Source: Bacteroides sp. UBA939 (GTDB taxonomy: Bacteria > Bacteroidota > Bacteroidia > Bacteroidales > Bacteroidaceae). From it: 60,141 nt of DNA. The stretch is from contig NZ_DBDF01000038.1 in assembly GCF_002293435.1 (NCBI RefSeq), positions 1 to 60,141 of the forward strand, written 5' to 3'. Made by a program: the position numbers and the translations under genes. Below are positions 58,744 through 60,141 of the stretch, one piece after another; within the stretch, counting starts at the first letter, position 1; the number at the start of each line of letters is the position of its first letter. Under the pieces are notes generated by a model. It was not told the DNA's origin. It ran no database searches and saw only the letters and a list, made by a program, of their open reading frames with translations.

Positions 58744-59943
58744 CTATTCTACTCTTCCGGGGTATGCTTCCAATGCCTTTTCCAGGACAAAGAGCGCACG
58801 GTTCAAATCATCCTTCTTCAACACGTAGGCAATGCGGACTTCGTTACGCCCGGAACCGGGTGTAGTGTAAAAGCCCGAGGCGGGTGCCATAAATACAGTC
58901 TGCCCTTCATATTCAAAGTCCGAAAGGCACCAGGCGCAAAACTTATCCGAATCATCAACCGGCAGTTTAGCCACCGTATAAAAAGCCCCCATAGGAATAG
59001 GAGAATATACACCGGGAATCCTGTTCAAACCGTCAATCAAACATTTACGACGTTCCACATATTCATCATACGTATCACGCAGGTAATCTTCGCCGGCATC
59101 CAGGGAAGCCTCGGCTGCGATTTGCCCGATTAAGGGAGGGCTAAGGCGCGCCTGGCAGAACTTCATTACGGCATTACGAATTTCTTTATTCTTAGTAATC
59201 AAAGCGCCGATACGGATACCGCACTCCGAATAACGCTTAGATACCGAATCAATCAGCACCACGTTATCTTCAATGCCTTCCAGATGACAAGCTGAGATAT
59301 AAGGAGAACCCGTATAAATAAATTCGCGATACACTTCATCAGAGAATAGAAACAAATCGTACTTCTTCACAAGGTCACGTATCTGGTTCATCTCACGGCG
59401 GGTGTACAAGTATCCTGTCGGATTATTGGGATTACATATAAGAATAGCTCTTGTACGCTCATTAATCAGTTCCTCAAACTTTTCCACTTTAGGAAGGGAG
59501 AAACCTTCTTCTATCGTCGAAGAAATAGTGCGTATCCTGGCTCCTGCCGAAATGGCGAATGCCATATAGTTGGCGTATGCAGGTTCCGGAACAATGATTT
59601 CGTCTCCCGGGTTCAGGCATGCCAGGAAAGAAAACAGTACAGCCTCCGAACCACCGGAAGTTATGATAATATCGTCCGCCGTAAGTTTGATATTGAACTT
59701 ATCGTAATAGCCTACCAGCTTTTCGCGGTAGCTACGGTTGCCGGCGCTGGGACTGTATTCCAATACTGTACGGTCTATATTACGAATAGCGTCAATCGCA
59801 ACTTGCGGCGTAGGCAAGTCCGGCTGTCCGATGTTTAAATGGAACACGTGTACTCCCCGTTGTTTGGCAGCATCAGCCAAAGGAGCCAGCTTTCTGATAG
59901 GAGATGCAGGCATCTCCGCTCCACGAATAGATATTGTTGGCAT
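58744..59943 (-). CDS. class I/II PLP-dependent aminotransferase
   Basis: The 399-residue product is a fold-type I aminotransferase with the PLP lysine in SVSKRYSECGIRIG, and family motifs NIGQPDLPTP, SGGSEAVLFS, NPNNPTGYLYTRRE, LFSDEVYREF. It is of the aspartate-type transaminase group; the exact substrate cannot be told. The start is ATG 59943. A TACATTTG -7 element (60022-60015) lies upstream. Confidence 0.92.
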   Translation of the reverse strand: MPTISIRGAEMPASPIRKLAPLADAAKQRGVHVFHLNIGQPDLPTPQVAIDAIRNIDRTVLEYSPSAGNRSYREKLVGYYDKFNIKLTADDIIITSGGSEAVLFSFLACLNPGDEIIVPEPAYANYMAFAISAGARIRTISSTIEEGFSLPKVEKFEELINERTRAILICNPNNPTGYLYTRREMNQIRDLVKKYDLFLFSDEVYREFIYTGSPYISACHLEGIEDNVVLIDSVSKRYSECGIRIGALITKNKEIRNAVMKFCQARLSPPLIGQIAAEASLDAGEDYLRDTYDEYVERRKCLIDGLNRIPGVYSPIPMGAFYTVAKLPVDDSDKFCAWCLSDFEYEGQTVFMAPASGFYTTPGSGRNEVRIAYVLKKDDLNRALFVLEKALEAYPGRVE

Positions 59944-60014
59944 ATATTTAGAATTTACTTTTGACAGTTTAACGATTTACAATAGATATCGCTTTCAATT
60001 TTCAATTAAAACTG

Positions 60015-60022
60015 CAAATGTA
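60015..60022 (-). promoter_or_regulatory. -7 element before the aminotransferase gene
   Basis: On the minus strand TACATTTG matches TAnnTTTG, about 72 bp upstream of the start codon. No good -33 element is seen, and the rest of the sequence to the window end has no gene. Confidence 0.45.
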
Positions 60023-60141
60023 ACACTTTATTTGATACAAAGAGGGGGTTGTAACATAAAAACTAAAGCAACCGCACTAAAATCCGGTTCACATATAGTA
60101 CTTACTAACCTGCATTACTCATAAGTGTCTCGTCATAAATG

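Overview
The window looks like a gut Bacteroides-type chromosome. It carries a SusC/SusD pair, a hybrid two-component regulator, a TPR-AraC regulator, DUF4251, DUF5103 and DUF5686 genes, and several promoters of the Bacteroidetes form TTG-N19/20-TAnnTTTG. No rRNA, tRNA, CRISPR array or intact insertion sequence was recognised. All identifications come from reading the sequence and recalling families; no search was run.

Region 1 (0-21.3 kb) is an extracellular contractile injection system (eCIS) of the Afp/PVC/MAC type; related Bacteroidales loci from human gut bacteria are known as BIS. A membrane TPR-AraC regulator (654-2417) is followed by a 21-bp-spaced direct repeat and a strong promoter (2471-2557). 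A long co-directional operon follows: cap (DUF4255), an unknown protein, sheath, two tubes, DUF5908, LysM baseplate protein, VgrG-like hub/spike, PAAR tip, gp25, two large baseplate proteins (Afp11- and Afp12-like), tape measure, a DUF4157 protein with an HEXXH motif, and an Afp15-like AAA+ ATPase. Between gp25 and the Afp11-like gene sits a foreign-looking module: a dead HU-like DNA-binding gene, a strong hairpin, and an A+T-rich gene for a likely clan CD (caspase/C80-fold) cysteine peptidase. That peptidase is my best candidate for a cargo effector.

Region 2 (21.3-28.7 kb, minus strand) is a tightly packed five-gene unit: SWIM zinc finger, DUF5691, MoxR AAA+, DUF5682 and VWA. It converges on the eCIS operon with 9 bp between stop codons.

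Region 3 (28.7-39.1 kb) holds a MalY/PatB-like C-S lyase, DUF4251, an S41 protease lipoprotein, an OmpA lipoprotein, DUF5103, and a 1482-residue hybrid two-component regulator. Region 4 (39.1-46.7 kb) holds a shortened ORF6N protein and a minus-strand polysaccharide-utilisation unit (SusC, SusD, alpha/beta hydrolase). A 21-bp-spaced repeat lies upstream of susC, and further up there is a five-copy, 22-bp-period palindrome array.

Region 5 (46.7-60.1 kb) is mostly core genome: a TRIC/UPF0126 membrane protein, a UDP-GlcNAc 2-epimerase-like protein, two family 2 glycosyltransferases, DUF5686, RarA, a LolC/E-like permease and a class I aminotransferase. It is interrupted by an A+T-rich AIPR defence gene, which is flanked by a gene remnant and a 120-bp palindromic element.
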